Part shown: positions 52,590-60,296 of the stretch, in pieces
Layout of the letters: each line of letters starts with the position of its first letter
How positions within the stretch are numbered: the first letter of the stretch is position 1
Assembly: GCA_937980645.1 (NCBI GenBank)
Contig: CALJPQ010000001.1
Span: forward strand, 1-64,000
Direction: 5' to 3'
From: an uncultured Saprospiraceae bacterium
Lineage (GTDB): Bacteria > Bacteroidota > Bacteroidia > Chitinophagales > Saprospiraceae
DNA length: 64,000 nt
Made by a program: the position numbers and the translations under genes
The notes under the pieces: generated by a model
Databases searched by the model: none
Told to the model about the DNA's origin: nothing
What the model saw: the letters and a program-made list of their open reading frames with translations, nothing else

Positions 52590-53681
52590 ATGATCATCGC
52601 CAACCCGATGTCCGACTACGTGTTTAAGTACCTGATGTCCAACGAAAAGTTGGCCAAAAAGGTGCTGTCGGTCATCCTGGACAAAGAGGTGGTGCATCTG
52701 CGCCCGATGCCGCAAGAGATAACGGTTCGGACGGGCAAAGGCAAGCAGCGCCTGACCCAATACCGCATGGACTTTCGCGCGGTCATACGCGACAAAAGTG
52801 GCCGTGAAGAGGAAGTGATGCTGGAACTGCAAAAGTCAAAACTGCCGACCAACATCCTGCGCTTCCGCTCGTACTTAGGCTGGGTGTACGCCGGCCAGCA
52901 GGAAGCCGAGAAAAAAAAGAAAGCGCCCGTCAGCACCGTAGAAGAACCGGCCGCTCCCTATGGGCCGCTGCCGATCATCACCATCTATATTTTGGGCTAC
53001 AACCTCCGCGACATTCCGTACGCCGCCATTAAGGTGAATCAGCGGGTGATTGACCTTTTGACCGGGCAAGAAGCCGAAATCGAAAGTCGAGATTTCTTAG
53101 ACCTGCTCACGCACACGACGTACGTCATCCAGACGCAGCGCTTACCCGAAGAAGTGCGCACACCTCTGGAGCGATTGCTGATGCTGTTCGACCAGCGTTA
53201 CGTCGGGCCACGCCCGTTCGAACTTACACTGCCCAAACCGCCGGAGGAGTACATGGACATCATCCGCTACCTGCAACACCCCCTCTTAGAGGAGGATGTG
53301 CTGGAAGAACTTATCGAAGAACAATGGGCGTACATGGATGCCGCTGTTATGGAAACCCTGGAGGTCCGCCTAAAGCAAAGAGAGGAGGACGTTCAGCAAG
53401 CATCCAGAGAAGCAAAGAAAGCCCGGCAGGAACTGAGAGAAGCTAAAAGCCTGCTCAAAGAAGTCCAGAAACAGGCCGAAGAAGTCCGGAAGCAGGCTAA
53501 AGAAGCGCAAAAGCAGGCTGAAGAAGCGCAAAAGCAAGCTGAAGAAGCGCAAAAGCAGGCTTACTCCAATGCGATTAAATTGGCTCGAGTATTGTTGCAA
53601 AGCGGTGCTTCGATCCAGGAAGTGGCGCTTCAGAGTGGACTCAGCGAGGAGGAAGTGCGCCGACTGCTATCGGAGCAATAG
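52590..53681 (+). CDS. Rpn/PD-(D/E)XK-family nuclease-like protein
   Basis: A 363-residue member of the Rpn/PDDEXK transposase-like nuclease family. The nuclease core is near the N terminus: MSDYVFKYLMSN, then MDFRAVIRDKSG and EEVMLELQKSK, giving the D and ExQ/K residues. The C-terminal third is a charged coiled coil rich in K, Q, A and E with exact heptads (AEEAQKQ), then a small helical motif SGLSEEEVRRLLSEQ seen in many Bacteroidota relatives. Annotated homologues are often called transposases, yet the experimentally known Rpn proteins are recombination-promoting nucleases. A TACCTTCG element (52579-52586) close to the ATG could be a promoter giving a leaderless message. Confidence 0.8.
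   Translation: MIIANPMSDYVFKYLMSNEKLAKKVLSVILDKEVVHLRPMPQEITVRTGKGKQRLTQYRMDFRAVIRDKSGREEEVMLELQKSKLPTNILRFRSYLGWVYAGQQEAEKKKKAPVSTVEEPAAPYGPLPIITIYILGYNLRDIPYAAIKVNQRVIDLLTGQEAEIESRDFLDLLTHTTYVIQTQRLPEEVRTPLERLLMLFDQRYVGPRPFELTLPKPPEEYMDIIRYLQHPLLEEDVLEELIEEQWAYMDAAVMETLEVRLKQREEDVQQASREAKKARQELREAKSLLKEVQKQAEEVRKQAKEAQKQAEEAQKQAEEAQKQAYSNAIKLARVLLQSGASIQEVALQSGLSEEEVRRLLSEQ
53475..53558 (+). repeat. Four tandem 21-bp repeats (heptads) in the Rpn gene
   Basis: Units at 53475, 53496, 53517 and 53538 encode seven residues each (AEEAQKQ-like). The last two differ by one base and the first is more diverged. Because each unit keeps the frame, copy number could vary between strains and change coiled-coil length without breaking the gene. 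Confidence 0.8.
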
Positions 53682-53712
53682 CGGTATTTTTTGCGTAATG
53701 CCCGTTTTGTCT

Positions 53713-54279
53713 TTACAGCCATTTAGGCGTCGCAGCGAATTCGTATTGCTCCATTTGAGCCAGCAATTCCAAGACGTCGGCAGCGACAGTGCAGAGATAG
53801 CGGTTTTGTTTTTTTAAGAAACCCATTTCCACCATGCGGTCCAGCATATGTAACAACGGGTCGTAGTAGCCTCGTACGTTGAGGAGGCCGATAGGTTTGC
53901 GGTATTGGTGCAGCTGCGCCAGCGTGAGCGACTCGAACAGCTCATCCAGCGTTCCGTAGCCGCCGGGCAGGGCAATGACACCATCGGTACCCTTGATGAG
54001 CAGCGTGCGGCGCTCCGACATGGACTCTACCACAATCATATCGCTAACGCCCGGGTGGCCCAGTTCCAAAGCATTGAGCTGCTCGGTAATGACGCCTGTG
54101 ATGTGCCCGCCGTGTGCCAGCACGGCATCGGCCAATACACCCATTAGGCCTACGCTGCCGCCACCGAAGAGGACGTGAATGCCGCGTTGGGCCAGTTGTT
54201 GGCCCATTTCGGCAGCAGCTTGGGCAAAATAAGGTTCGGTGCCCGGGTTGGCACCACAAAAAACAGCGATAGATTTCAT
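53713..54279 (-). CDS. LOG-family (cytokinin-activating-like) hydrolase
   Basis: A 188-residue LOG/YgdH-type protein. The motifs are FCGANPG, GGGSVGLMG, the MSERRTLL region and PGGYGTLDELFE. Such enzymes split nucleoside 5'-monophosphates into base and ribose 5-phosphate. In bacteria the true substrate is often uncertain. The start at ATG 54279 begins with the Rossmann strand; an upstream start at 54306 would add nine residues. The stop of the convergent Rpn gene is 31 bases away. Confidence 0.88.
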   Translation of the reverse strand: MKSIAVFCGANPGTEPYFAQAAAEMGQQLAQRGIHVLFGGGSVGLMGVLADAVLAHGGHITGVITEQLNALELGHPGVSDMIVVESMSERRTLLIKGTDGVIALPGGYGTLDELFESLTLAQLHQYRKPIGLLNVRGYYDPLLHMLDRMVEMGFLKKQNRYLCTVAADVLELLAQMEQYEFAATPKWL

Positions 54280-54312
54280 AAGCAATAGTCCGACCTGGCT
54301 GGCCAAGAGGCC

Positions 54313-55371
54313 TCATAGCCAGCGTTTTCGATGAAAATAATACAGCATTGCCCCGGCCGAAAGGGCCATGAAGCCCAGCACGGCAAAGTAGCCGTAATGC
54401 CAGCGCAATTCGGGCATGTAGTCAAAGTTCATCCCATAGATGCCGGCGACAAACGACAGCGGGATGAAAATGGTGCTGATGATGGTCAGCAGGCGCATGA
54501 TGTTGTTCAGGCGATTGCCGATTTCGGCCTGATAGAGAGACTCGATGCCGGATAGAATTTCGCGGCAATTATCCACCCCATCGAGGATTTGCACCACGTG
54601 GTCGGCCAGGTCGCGCAGGTAGAGCCGGCTGGTATCGTCTATCAAGTCGGTTTCTGTTCGGTACAGCCGCAGCGAGGCATCGCGCAGGGGCATGAGGAAG
54701 CGCCGAAAGTGGGTCAGGGCGCTTTTAAGGGTGAAGATACGGGCTTTCAGGTGGTTAGTGGTAGTGGGTTGGTAAATCTGGTCTTCCAATTCGGCCAGGC
54801 TGGCTTCCAGGTCATCCAGCACGGTGTAGTAATTGTCCACTACGGTGTCCAGCAAGGAGTAGGCTAAGTAATCGGGTCCTTTTTTGCGCAGGCGTCCGGC
54901 TCCTTTTCGGATGCGCTCGCGCACGCCCTGGAAGGTATCATCGGGGTGTTCTTGGAAGGAGACAACGAAATGCCGGCCGAGGAAGACTGAAATTTGTTCG
55001 CTATGCAATTCGTTGCTGGCGCGGTCGAGACGCAGGTTGTGTACGATAAAGAGCAGCACATGGTCATACTCCTCCATCTTGGGCCGCTGGTGGGTGTTGA
55101 GCACATCTTCCAGGGCCAGCGGGTGCAGGGAGAAATCGGCACCGATACGTTCCACCAAGGCCGTGTCGGTCAAGCCGTGCACATCTACCCAAAGCACCTT
55201 CAAGGGTGCGGAGCACCACTCGGGCTGATAGCGCTGGATTTCCTGGCAATCAGCTTCATTGTAGCGCATAGTGTGCACCGAGGCGTGCACCGACGTGTGT
55301 TCGCCGGTGTACACCAGCGTTCCCGGAGGTAAGCCCTTCTTATGGCTTTTTCTGCGGCGTCTTCTACTCAT
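54313..55371 (-). CDS. corA: CorA-family magnesium/cobalt channel
   Basis: A 352-residue CorA-type divalent cation channel. A basic N terminus (SRRRRRKSHKK) is followed by the cytosolic alpha/beta domain, the long helix rich in coiled-coil residues, and two transmembrane helices at the end. The selectivity loop reads YGMNFDYMPEL, with the invariant GMN. The start is ATG 55371, which lies 4 bases after the stop of the preceding adenosyltransferase gene, so the two are probably translationally coupled. CorA beside a cobalamin adenosyltransferase hints at cobalt uptake, but that is only context. The reading frame is open beyond this start and overlaps the upstream gene. Confidence 0.93.
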   Translation of the reverse strand: MSRRRRRKSHKKGLPPGTLVYTGEHTSVHASVHTMRYNEADCQEIQRYQPEWCSAPLKVLWVDVHGLTDTALVERIGADFSLHPLALEDVLNTHQRPKMEEYDHVLLFIVHNLRLDRASNELHSEQISVFLGRHFVVSFQEHPDDTFQGVRERIRKGAGRLRKKGPDYLAYSLLDTVVDNYYTVLDDLEASLAELEDQIYQPTTTNHLKARIFTLKSALTHFRRFLMPLRDASLRLYRTETDLIDDTSRLYLRDLADHVVQILDGVDNCREILSGIESLYQAEIGNRLNNIMRLLTIISTIFIPLSFVAGIYGMNFDYMPELRWHYGYFAVLGFMALSAGAMLYYFHRKRWL

Positions 55372-55375
55372 AGCG

Positions 55376-55921
55376 CTATGTGCGCGGTGCCCATTTGATT
55401 TCATCAGCGCCAGCCTGGTGTCCCAGGTAACGAGCCAATACAAAAAAGTAATCGGAAAGGCGGTTCAGGTACTGCAATACCTCCTCGGGCACCGTCTCCT
55501 GTTCATGCAGAGCCACCACGATGCGCTCGGCGCGCCGGCAAACGGTGCGGCACACATGCGCCAACGAAACGGTAGGGAGGCCACCGGGCAGGATAAAGTG
55601 CCGCAGCGGTGGCAGGGCCTGGGTCATGGTATCTATGGCTTCTTCTAACAAAGCGATATCCTCAGGCTTCAGATCGGGCGGCAATGGCGGGCCGGCGGGG
55701 TCTGCGGCCAGTGTGGCGCCGATAGAGAAGAGCCGGTGCTGTACCTGTCGCAGCAGTTCGCGCACCGGCTCATCGCTAAGCGAGTCGTGGAGCAGACCAA
55801 TGAAGGCGTTCAATTCATCCACGGTGCCGTAAGCCTCAACGCGGATATGGCTCTTGGATACCCGGCTACCGCCGAAGAGGCCCGTTTGGCCAGCATCGCC
55901 CGTTTTGGTGTAAATTTTCAT
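55376..55921 (-). CDS. Cob(I)alamin adenosyltransferase (PduO type)
   Basis: A 181-residue ATP:cob(I)alamin adenosyltransferase of the PduO/MMAB type. The N-terminal KIYTKTGDAGQTGLFGG binds ATP, and VEAYGTVDELNAFIG and the C-terminal FILPGG and the NRLSDYFFVLARYL segment are family marks. It makes adenosylcobalamin from cob(I)alamin. It lies between a hypothetical secreted protein and corA, all on one strand, with gaps of 6 and 4 bases. Confidence 0.92.
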   Translation of the reverse strand: MKIYTKTGDAGQTGLFGGSRVSKSHIRVEAYGTVDELNAFIGLLHDSLSDEPVRELLRQVQHRLFSIGATLAADPAGPPLPPDLKPEDIALLEEAIDTMTQALPPLRHFILPGGLPTVSLAHVCRTVCRRAERIVVALHEQETVPEEVLQYLNRLSDYFFVLARYLGHQAGADEIKWAPRT

Positions 55922-55927
55922 GCTGTA

Positions 55928-56518
55928 TCAGTTGCCACGGCCTGCTGGTGGCGCCGGTGGGTTGCCTTTCAGGGCATCGGGCGTCGTCGTGGGTGTCAGC
56001 GCGCCGGGCTGAGGCGCCATCTGGTTTTGTACAGCGTCAATGCCGGTTGGACTGCTACCGCTGCTCTTCATCGCCTCGGGTTTGACGATGTTCACCTCCC
56101 GCCCGTTCAGCGCCTCCCACGTATAGGGTGCCCATTCGCCGATGGGCTTTTTGAGCGGCTCTTTTTGCGCGCGCTCCTGAGCGGCCGCCATATTCTTGAG
56201 AAGATATGACTTCAGACCAGGGCTGCGGCTCTCCAAAGCCTTGGCATACACCTCGTCGGTAGCAACGGGTATGAGTTCCAGGCAGGTTTGCAGGTGGTCG
56301 TTCAGGGCTGCGCCGTCCAGCAGACGCGTGAATTCAAACAACTCCTGGAGTGCTTTGGCATCTTTGGCCGAAGCCTTCCGCACCAGGCCTTTGTAATCCA
56401 CCTGCATTGGCTGAGCAACGGCTACTACCGCATCCGATACGAATACGCCTTTTTTCTGAGCATGAGCCGCTGCCGAAAGAGCGAACAGCAGGGCGCCGAG
56501 AAACCATGTTTTTTTCAT
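55928..56518 (-). CDS. Secreted hypothetical protein
   Basis: A 196-residue exported protein with a signal peptide (about 1-20, ending AHAQ). The middle is helical with no familiar motif; the tail (after about 155) is low-complexity, rich in Pro, Ala, Gly and Thr. It stands first in a unit with cobalamin adenosyltransferase and corA. No known domain recognised. Start chosen at ATG 56518 because it begins the signal peptide. Confidence 0.6.
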   Translation of the reverse strand: MKKTWFLGALLFALSAAAHAQKKGVFVSDAVVAVAQPMQVDYKGLVRKASAKDAKALQELFEFTRLLDGAALNDHLQTCLELIPVATDEVYAKALESRSPGLKSYLLKNMAAAQERAQKEPLKKPIGEWAPYTWEALNGREVNIVKPEAMKSSGSSPTGIDAVQNQMAPQPGALTPTTTPDALKGNPPAPPAGRGN

Positions 56519-56580
56519 AAAATGTTGTTTTTCTGTGTTAAAAATAGCGCTTGATGCTCTCAAGAGGGCCTTTAGCCGCG

Positions 56581-56589
56581 GCAAAGCTA
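56581..56589 (-). promoter_or_regulatory. Putative -7 element (TAGCTTTGC) for the hypothetical-cobA type-corA unit
   Basis: On the - strand it matches TAnnTTTGC and lies 63 bases before the ATG at 56518, in the 245-base divergent region shared with the pyrophosphatase gene. On the + strand a weaker variant (tctctttgc, about 56730) precedes the pyrophosphatase. Confidence 0.35.
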
Positions 56590-56763
56590 CAAACGCGCGC
56601 ACACACGGCTGCCGATGCCTTGCGGAGGTCGGCTGCAAAGGTGCGAAGGGTTTTTCGATGACTAATCGCAGGTGGAGGCAAAAGCCTGAAGTTTATCCGA
56701 CGCAGGAGGGAAAGGTGTTGGAAAACCGTCGTCTCTTTGCACTTCAACAATTCGAGGAGCACT

Positions 56764-57309
56764 ATGACCCACCTGCTACACCTGCCGTCTTTTTCGGAGC
56801 ACGGCTACTTGAATGCGGTGATAGAAATACCCGCAGGCACTAACCAAAAATACGAAGTGGACAAGACGACGGGGCAATTGCGCCCAGACATGCGCCATGG
56901 GCAGGCGCGCGTAGTGGCGTTTTTGCCGTATCCGGTGAATTACGGCTTCATCCCTTCCACCCTCATGGACAAAGAACGCGGCGGCGATGGAGACCCTTTA
57001 GATGTGTTGGTGCTGGCCGAAAGCCAACCGCGAGGTAGCGTGTTGGAGGTATTGCCGATAGGCCTCATGCTGCTCCAGGATGGCGGCGAGCTCGACCACA
57101 AAGTGCTGGCCATACCTGCTGACCCGGCGCTACGCATTATATCTGTTGAGTCCTGGACGGAGTTTCAGCAGCAGTACAGCATCATCCGCCATATACTGGA
57201 GTTGTTTTTTTTGTACTACGATGGTTTGGGGGTGATGACGCCAATGGGTTGGGCCGACGCGCAGGCCGCGTTGGCGGAGGTTGAAAAATGGCGTCTTTTG
57301 CCTCAATGA
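56764..57309 (+). CDS. ppa: Inorganic pyrophosphatase
   Basis: A 181-residue family I soluble pyrophosphatase that breaks pyrophosphate to two phosphates and so drives biosynthetic reactions. The N-terminal VIEIPAGTNQKYEVDK, YGFIP and the metal-binding block GGDGDPLDVLV (D75, D77, D80) are clear. The length and order fit family I enzymes, and the segment around the substrate site is intact. Start: ATG 56764, directly before the fold. Confidence 0.95.
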   Translation: MTHLLHLPSFSEHGYLNAVIEIPAGTNQKYEVDKTTGQLRPDMRHGQARVVAFLPYPVNYGFIPSTLMDKERGGDGDPLDVLVLAESQPRGSVLEVLPIGLMLLQDGGELDHKVLAIPADPALRIISVESWTEFQQQYSIIRHILELFFLYYDGLGVMTPMGWADAQAALAEVEKWRLLPQ

Positions 57310-57357
57310 CCAACCATTTGGATATGTACGTGTTTTGCTCTGCGTTTTACCCACCGT

Positions 57358-58626
57358 ATGCTGACTGAACTGTGCCCTTTTACCCGTACCAGCCGATGTG
57401 TTGAACCGACGAACACGGAGAAACGCTATGTCTTTTTCCCTACTATGGATGCTGCCGCGGCCGATTGGGACCTCGCCGCGCCTGCAGACAACGTGTTTTT
57501 GAGCCGCCGCTATTTGACCGCGCTGGAAGCCTGCCTACCTCCGGGCATGCGACTCGGCTACGTCGTCTTTTATCGGGGCAACGAACCCATCGGGGTAGCC
57601 TTACTTCAGCGGGCTAACTTTGAGGGGCGTACGCATCTGCGCGAACTGACGACAGGTGCAGCGGGCTGGCTTCAGCGCCTGTCGCTACCGTTCAAACGCC
57701 AACTGGCTGACTGTGTGAAAGGGCAGGTGGTGCTGTGCGGCAATCTCTTGCTGACCGGAGAGCATGGTTTTTACTTCAAAGACGGTGCAATCGCCTTTGA
57801 CGAAGCCGTAGCCTTGCTGCTGAGTGCGCTGGAAGACGCCGCCCGGCGCTGGCGACCAGCAGCAGTGCTGCTCAAAGATGTATCACCAGAACGAGCCAGC
57901 CTGAAAATAGCCCTGCTCCAGGCTGAATACACGCCTTTTCGTGTTCAGCCCAACATGGTGCTGCCGCTTTCGTTCCACTCTTTTGACGAGTATCTGGCCG
58001 CCATGAACACTAAGTACCGCACCAGGGCCAAAAGAGCCTTTAAAAAGGCGGCTCCTTTAGAACGGCGTCGGCTCAGCCTGCGCGAGGCACAACAAGCCCA
58101 GACGCACCTGTATGCGCTCTACACTTCGGTAGCAGAGCACTCCGGCTTCCATTGGGTGCACCTCCACGAAGATTATCTACTCGCCCTGCAGTACCACCTG
58201 CGCGATGCCTTTCACTGCATAGGCTGGTATCGGGAGGGCCAATTAATCGGCTTTCACACGGCCATTGAGAACGGAGCAACCTTAGAAGCCCATTTTTTGG
58301 GTTACGAAGAGACTGTTAATGCCGAATACCAGCTGTATCTCAACATGTTGTATGACCTGGTGCGGCTGGGCATCGAGCGCGGCTGTGAGCGCGTCGTTTT
58401 CGGACGCACAGCCCTGGCAATCAAGAGTTCCGTGGGGGCCCGACCCGAGGAATGTGATTTGTACCTCCGAATGCAGCACCCATTTGTGCGGCGTGTATGT
58501 GCACCACTGTTGCGCTACCTCACGCCTGAAGAGCGTTGGGTGCAGCGACATCCTTTCAAGCAAGAGTACCCTGAAAACAAGCCTGTATCGGTAGAACCGG
58601 CATTCCCGGCACTCGAAAACAAGTAG
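57358..58626 (+). CDS. GNAT/FemAB-like acyltransferase
   Basis: A 422-residue protein with two acyltransferase-like halves: an N-terminal part with LSRRYLTALEAC and a C-terminal GNAT-like part with MNTKYRTRAKRAFKKA, SGFHWVHLHEDY and IGFHTAIENGATLEAHFLGYEE. This is the arrangement of the Acetyltransf_6/BioF2-like group, often linked to cell-envelope or capsule acylation. The start ATG at 57358 follows ppa by 48 bases; an internal Met at 57448 is an alternative. Substrate unknown. Confidence 0.7.
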   Translation: MLTELCPFTRTSRCVEPTNTEKRYVFFPTMDAAAADWDLAAPADNVFLSRRYLTALEACLPPGMRLGYVVFYRGNEPIGVALLQRANFEGRTHLRELTTGAAGWLQRLSLPFKRQLADCVKGQVVLCGNLLLTGEHGFYFKDGAIAFDEAVALLLSALEDAARRWRPAAVLLKDVSPERASLKIALLQAEYTPFRVQPNMVLPLSFHSFDEYLAAMNTKYRTRAKRAFKKAAPLERRRLSLREAQQAQTHLYALYTSVAEHSGFHWVHLHEDYLLALQYHLRDAFHCIGWYREGQLIGFHTAIENGATLEAHFLGYEETVNAEYQLYLNMLYDLVRLGIERGCERVVFGRTALAIKSSVGARPEECDLYLRMQHPFVRRVCAPLLRYLTPEERWVQRHPFKQEYPENKPVSVEPAFPALENK

Positions 58627-58690
58627 TGCACGGTTGCACCTCAAACTTTTGCGCCGGGTCAGCTATGGTGCTCGCCAACTGAAACGCCTT

Positions 58691-58699
58691 TACCTTTGA
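58691..58699 (+). promoter_or_regulatory. Putative -7 element (TACCTTTGA) for the TIR gene
   Basis: Matches TAnnTTTG, 32 bases before the TIR-protein ATG at 58731. No -33 element at the usual distance. Confidence 0.4.
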
Positions 58700-58730
58700 G
58701 CGCCGACAAAACCCGGCATTTTCTGACAGG

Positions 58731-59531
58731 ATGAAAGAACAAATCCGAGCACTCATTGCTCAGGGAAAAACGAAAGAAGCATTAGAACTGCTCATGGGTG
58801 TAAAGCCAAATGAGGCCACGCTTATGCTGGCACGTTTCAATCGCGCTAACCAGCAATACCGCGACGGCCTGATTGACTTCCGAGAACATGGCCTGGAAAT
58901 AGCTCGCGTAAACAATGCAGCCATAGAAGCAGCGCCCGAAGACTCTCAGCCCGATAACGGGCCAAATCCGCCTGCCCAACGACCAAAGGTCTTTATTTCG
59001 TACAACCATAGCGATGCGGAAGTAGCGCGACGAGTGCGCGATTACCTGCGCCAGCAGGGCTTTCAGACCATCCTGGACGAAGACGACATGCCGGCGGGCA
59101 TGAACATCATGACCTTCATCCAGCAATCGGTGCGCGCGTGCGATGCTGTGATTTCCATCGTCTCGGAGCGCAGCCTGAAGTCGGGCTGGGTAGGTCAGGA
59201 GAGTGTAGCGGTCATGTACGCCATCTGGCTGGCCGACAAAAAGTTCATTCCAGTGCGGTTGGACAACGTTGCCTTCGACATTGATTTCCAAATCACTGCT
59301 CAGGAGGCACTTCAGCAGCGACTGCAGGAAATGGACGATAAAATCGCCCGTCTGCGGCAATTAGGCGGCGACACTCGCGCTTTCGACGACGACCGCGACC
59401 GCTTGTTTGAATTGAAAAACAATTTGGGCAAAATCATCCAGCAGCTGAAAAGCGTGCTGGCCTTAGACATTTCGGGCGACAAGTTCGAGCCAAGCATGCG
59501 CAAAGTGGCGGAGAGCATTCGATCGAAGTAG
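58731..59531 (+). CDS. EAD11-TIR domain effector-type protein
   Basis: A 266-residue protein. Residues 1 to about 65 look like effector-associated domain 11 (DLIAxGKTxEALELL type: here ALIAQGKTKEALELLMG and ARFNRANQQYRDGLI). After a Pro-rich linker a TIR domain spans about 84-205 (VFISYNHSDAEVARRVRDYL, LDEDDM, then SGWVGQES with E157 in the position of the catalytic glutamate). The last 60 residues form a charged helix. EAD-TIR proteins belong to bacterial conflict systems in which EAD pairs recruit effectors. Those TIRs often split NAD. No partner protease or STAND ATPase is seen in this window. It has a -7 element 32 bases upstream and its own promoter is likely. It ends 12 bases from the convergent yggS stop. 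Confidence 0.8.
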   Translation: MKEQIRALIAQGKTKEALELLMGVKPNEATLMLARFNRANQQYRDGLIDFREHGLEIARVNNAAIEAAPEDSQPDNGPNPPAQRPKVFISYNHSDAEVARRVRDYLRQQGFQTILDEDDMPAGMNIMTFIQQSVRACDAVISIVSERSLKSGWVGQESVAVMYAIWLADKKFIPVRLDNVAFDIDFQITAQEALQQRLQEMDDKIARLRQLGGDTRAFDDDRDRLFELKNNLGKIIQQLKSVLALDISGDKFEPSMRKVAESIRSK

Positions 59532-59543
59532 GTGTTTCCCTCC

Positions 59544-60197
59544 TCAAGAACGCGGCCCAAAAATCAGGCTACCAATGCGCACGATGGTGCTGCCCTCCTC
59601 AACGGCGATTTCCCAATCGGACGACATGCCCATAGAGATCTCGCGGAAGTGCGGAGCACCGGCGAAGTACGTTGTTCGCAGCCGCTCGAAGATGCAGCGC
59701 AGGTGGCGAAATTCAGCGCGCACCTGGTCGGTATTGTCGGTAAAGGTGGCCATGCCCATAACGCCGCAGATGCGTACATGACGCATGGTGTGGTATTCCT
59801 GGCTTTGCAGCAAGACATCGGCTTCGTCTTCTGAAAGGCCGAATTTGCTTTCTTCTTCGGCGATGTGAAACTGAAGCAGGCAATCTATGGTGCGTCCGGA
59901 TTTGGCGGCTTGCTTTTCAATTTCAGCAAGAAGCCGCAAAGAGTCCACCGAATGAATCATGTGGATGAACGGCGCGATGTAGCGCACCTTATTGGTTTGC
60001 AGGTGTCCGATGAGGTGCCAACGAATGTCGGCGGGGAGGTGGGGGGCTTTTTCCAAAAGTTCCTGCACGCGGTTTTCGCCGAAGTCGCGTTGGCCGCGCT
60101 GGTAAAGTTCCAGAATGCGCTCGACGGGATGGGTTTTGGAAACAGCGACTAAGGTTATGCCACGGCTTTGGAGATTTTTTAACAACGCTTCGTACAT
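59544..60197 (-). CDS. yggS: YggS-family PLP homeostasis protein
   Basis: A 217-residue fold III PLP-binding protein (YggS/PROSC). The PLP lysine is K21 in LVAVSKTHPVE, followed by FGENRVQELLEK, WHLIGHLQTNKV, and MGMSSDWEIAVEEGST near the C terminus. It helps keep free pyridoxal phosphate in balance rather than catalysing a known reaction. Length is typical. It diverges from the giant repeat protein that follows on the right. Confidence 0.93.
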   Translation of the reverse strand: MYEALLKNLQSRGITLVAVSKTHPVERILELYQRGQRDFGENRVQELLEKAPHLPADIRWHLIGHLQTNKVRYIAPFIHMIHSVDSLRLLAEIEKQAAKSGRTIDCLLQFHIAEEESKFGLSEDEADVLLQSQEYHTMRHVRICGVMGMATFTDNTDQVRAEFRHLRCIFERLRTTYFAGAPHFREISMGMSSDWEIAVEEGSTIVRIGSLIFGPRS

Positions 60198-60211
60198 GTT
60201 GAACGGTTAAA

Positions 60212-60247
60212 TTTGAGCGGCCAAAATTAAGGACGCCCTACCTTCGC
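60212..60247 (+). promoter_or_regulatory. Putative promoter of the giant repeat protein (TTTG-N23-TACCTTCGC)
   Basis: TTTG at 60212-60215 is followed after 23 bases by TACCTTCGC (60239-60247), one base from the -7 consensus. The ATG is 50 bases downstream. Overlaps the divergent yggS promoter region. Confidence 0.3.
60221..60229 (-). promoter_or_regulatory. Putative -7 element (TAATTTTGG) for yggS
   Basis: On the - strand it matches TAnnTTTG and lies 24 bases before the ATG at 60197. Confidence 0.4.
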
Positions 60248-60296
60248 GCACGACTGTATTTGTGAACAATCTTCCGTAATCAATTTTGGGCCTCCC

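Noticed and set aside
53475..53558. Tandem repeats considered as a CRISPR array
   Set aside because: Units are 21 bp with no spacers and encode heptads in frame within a gene.
52590..53681. Rpn-type gene considered as an insertion sequence
   Set aside because: No inverted terminal repeats or target duplication are seen; it is a lone nuclease gene, despite the family's transposase label.
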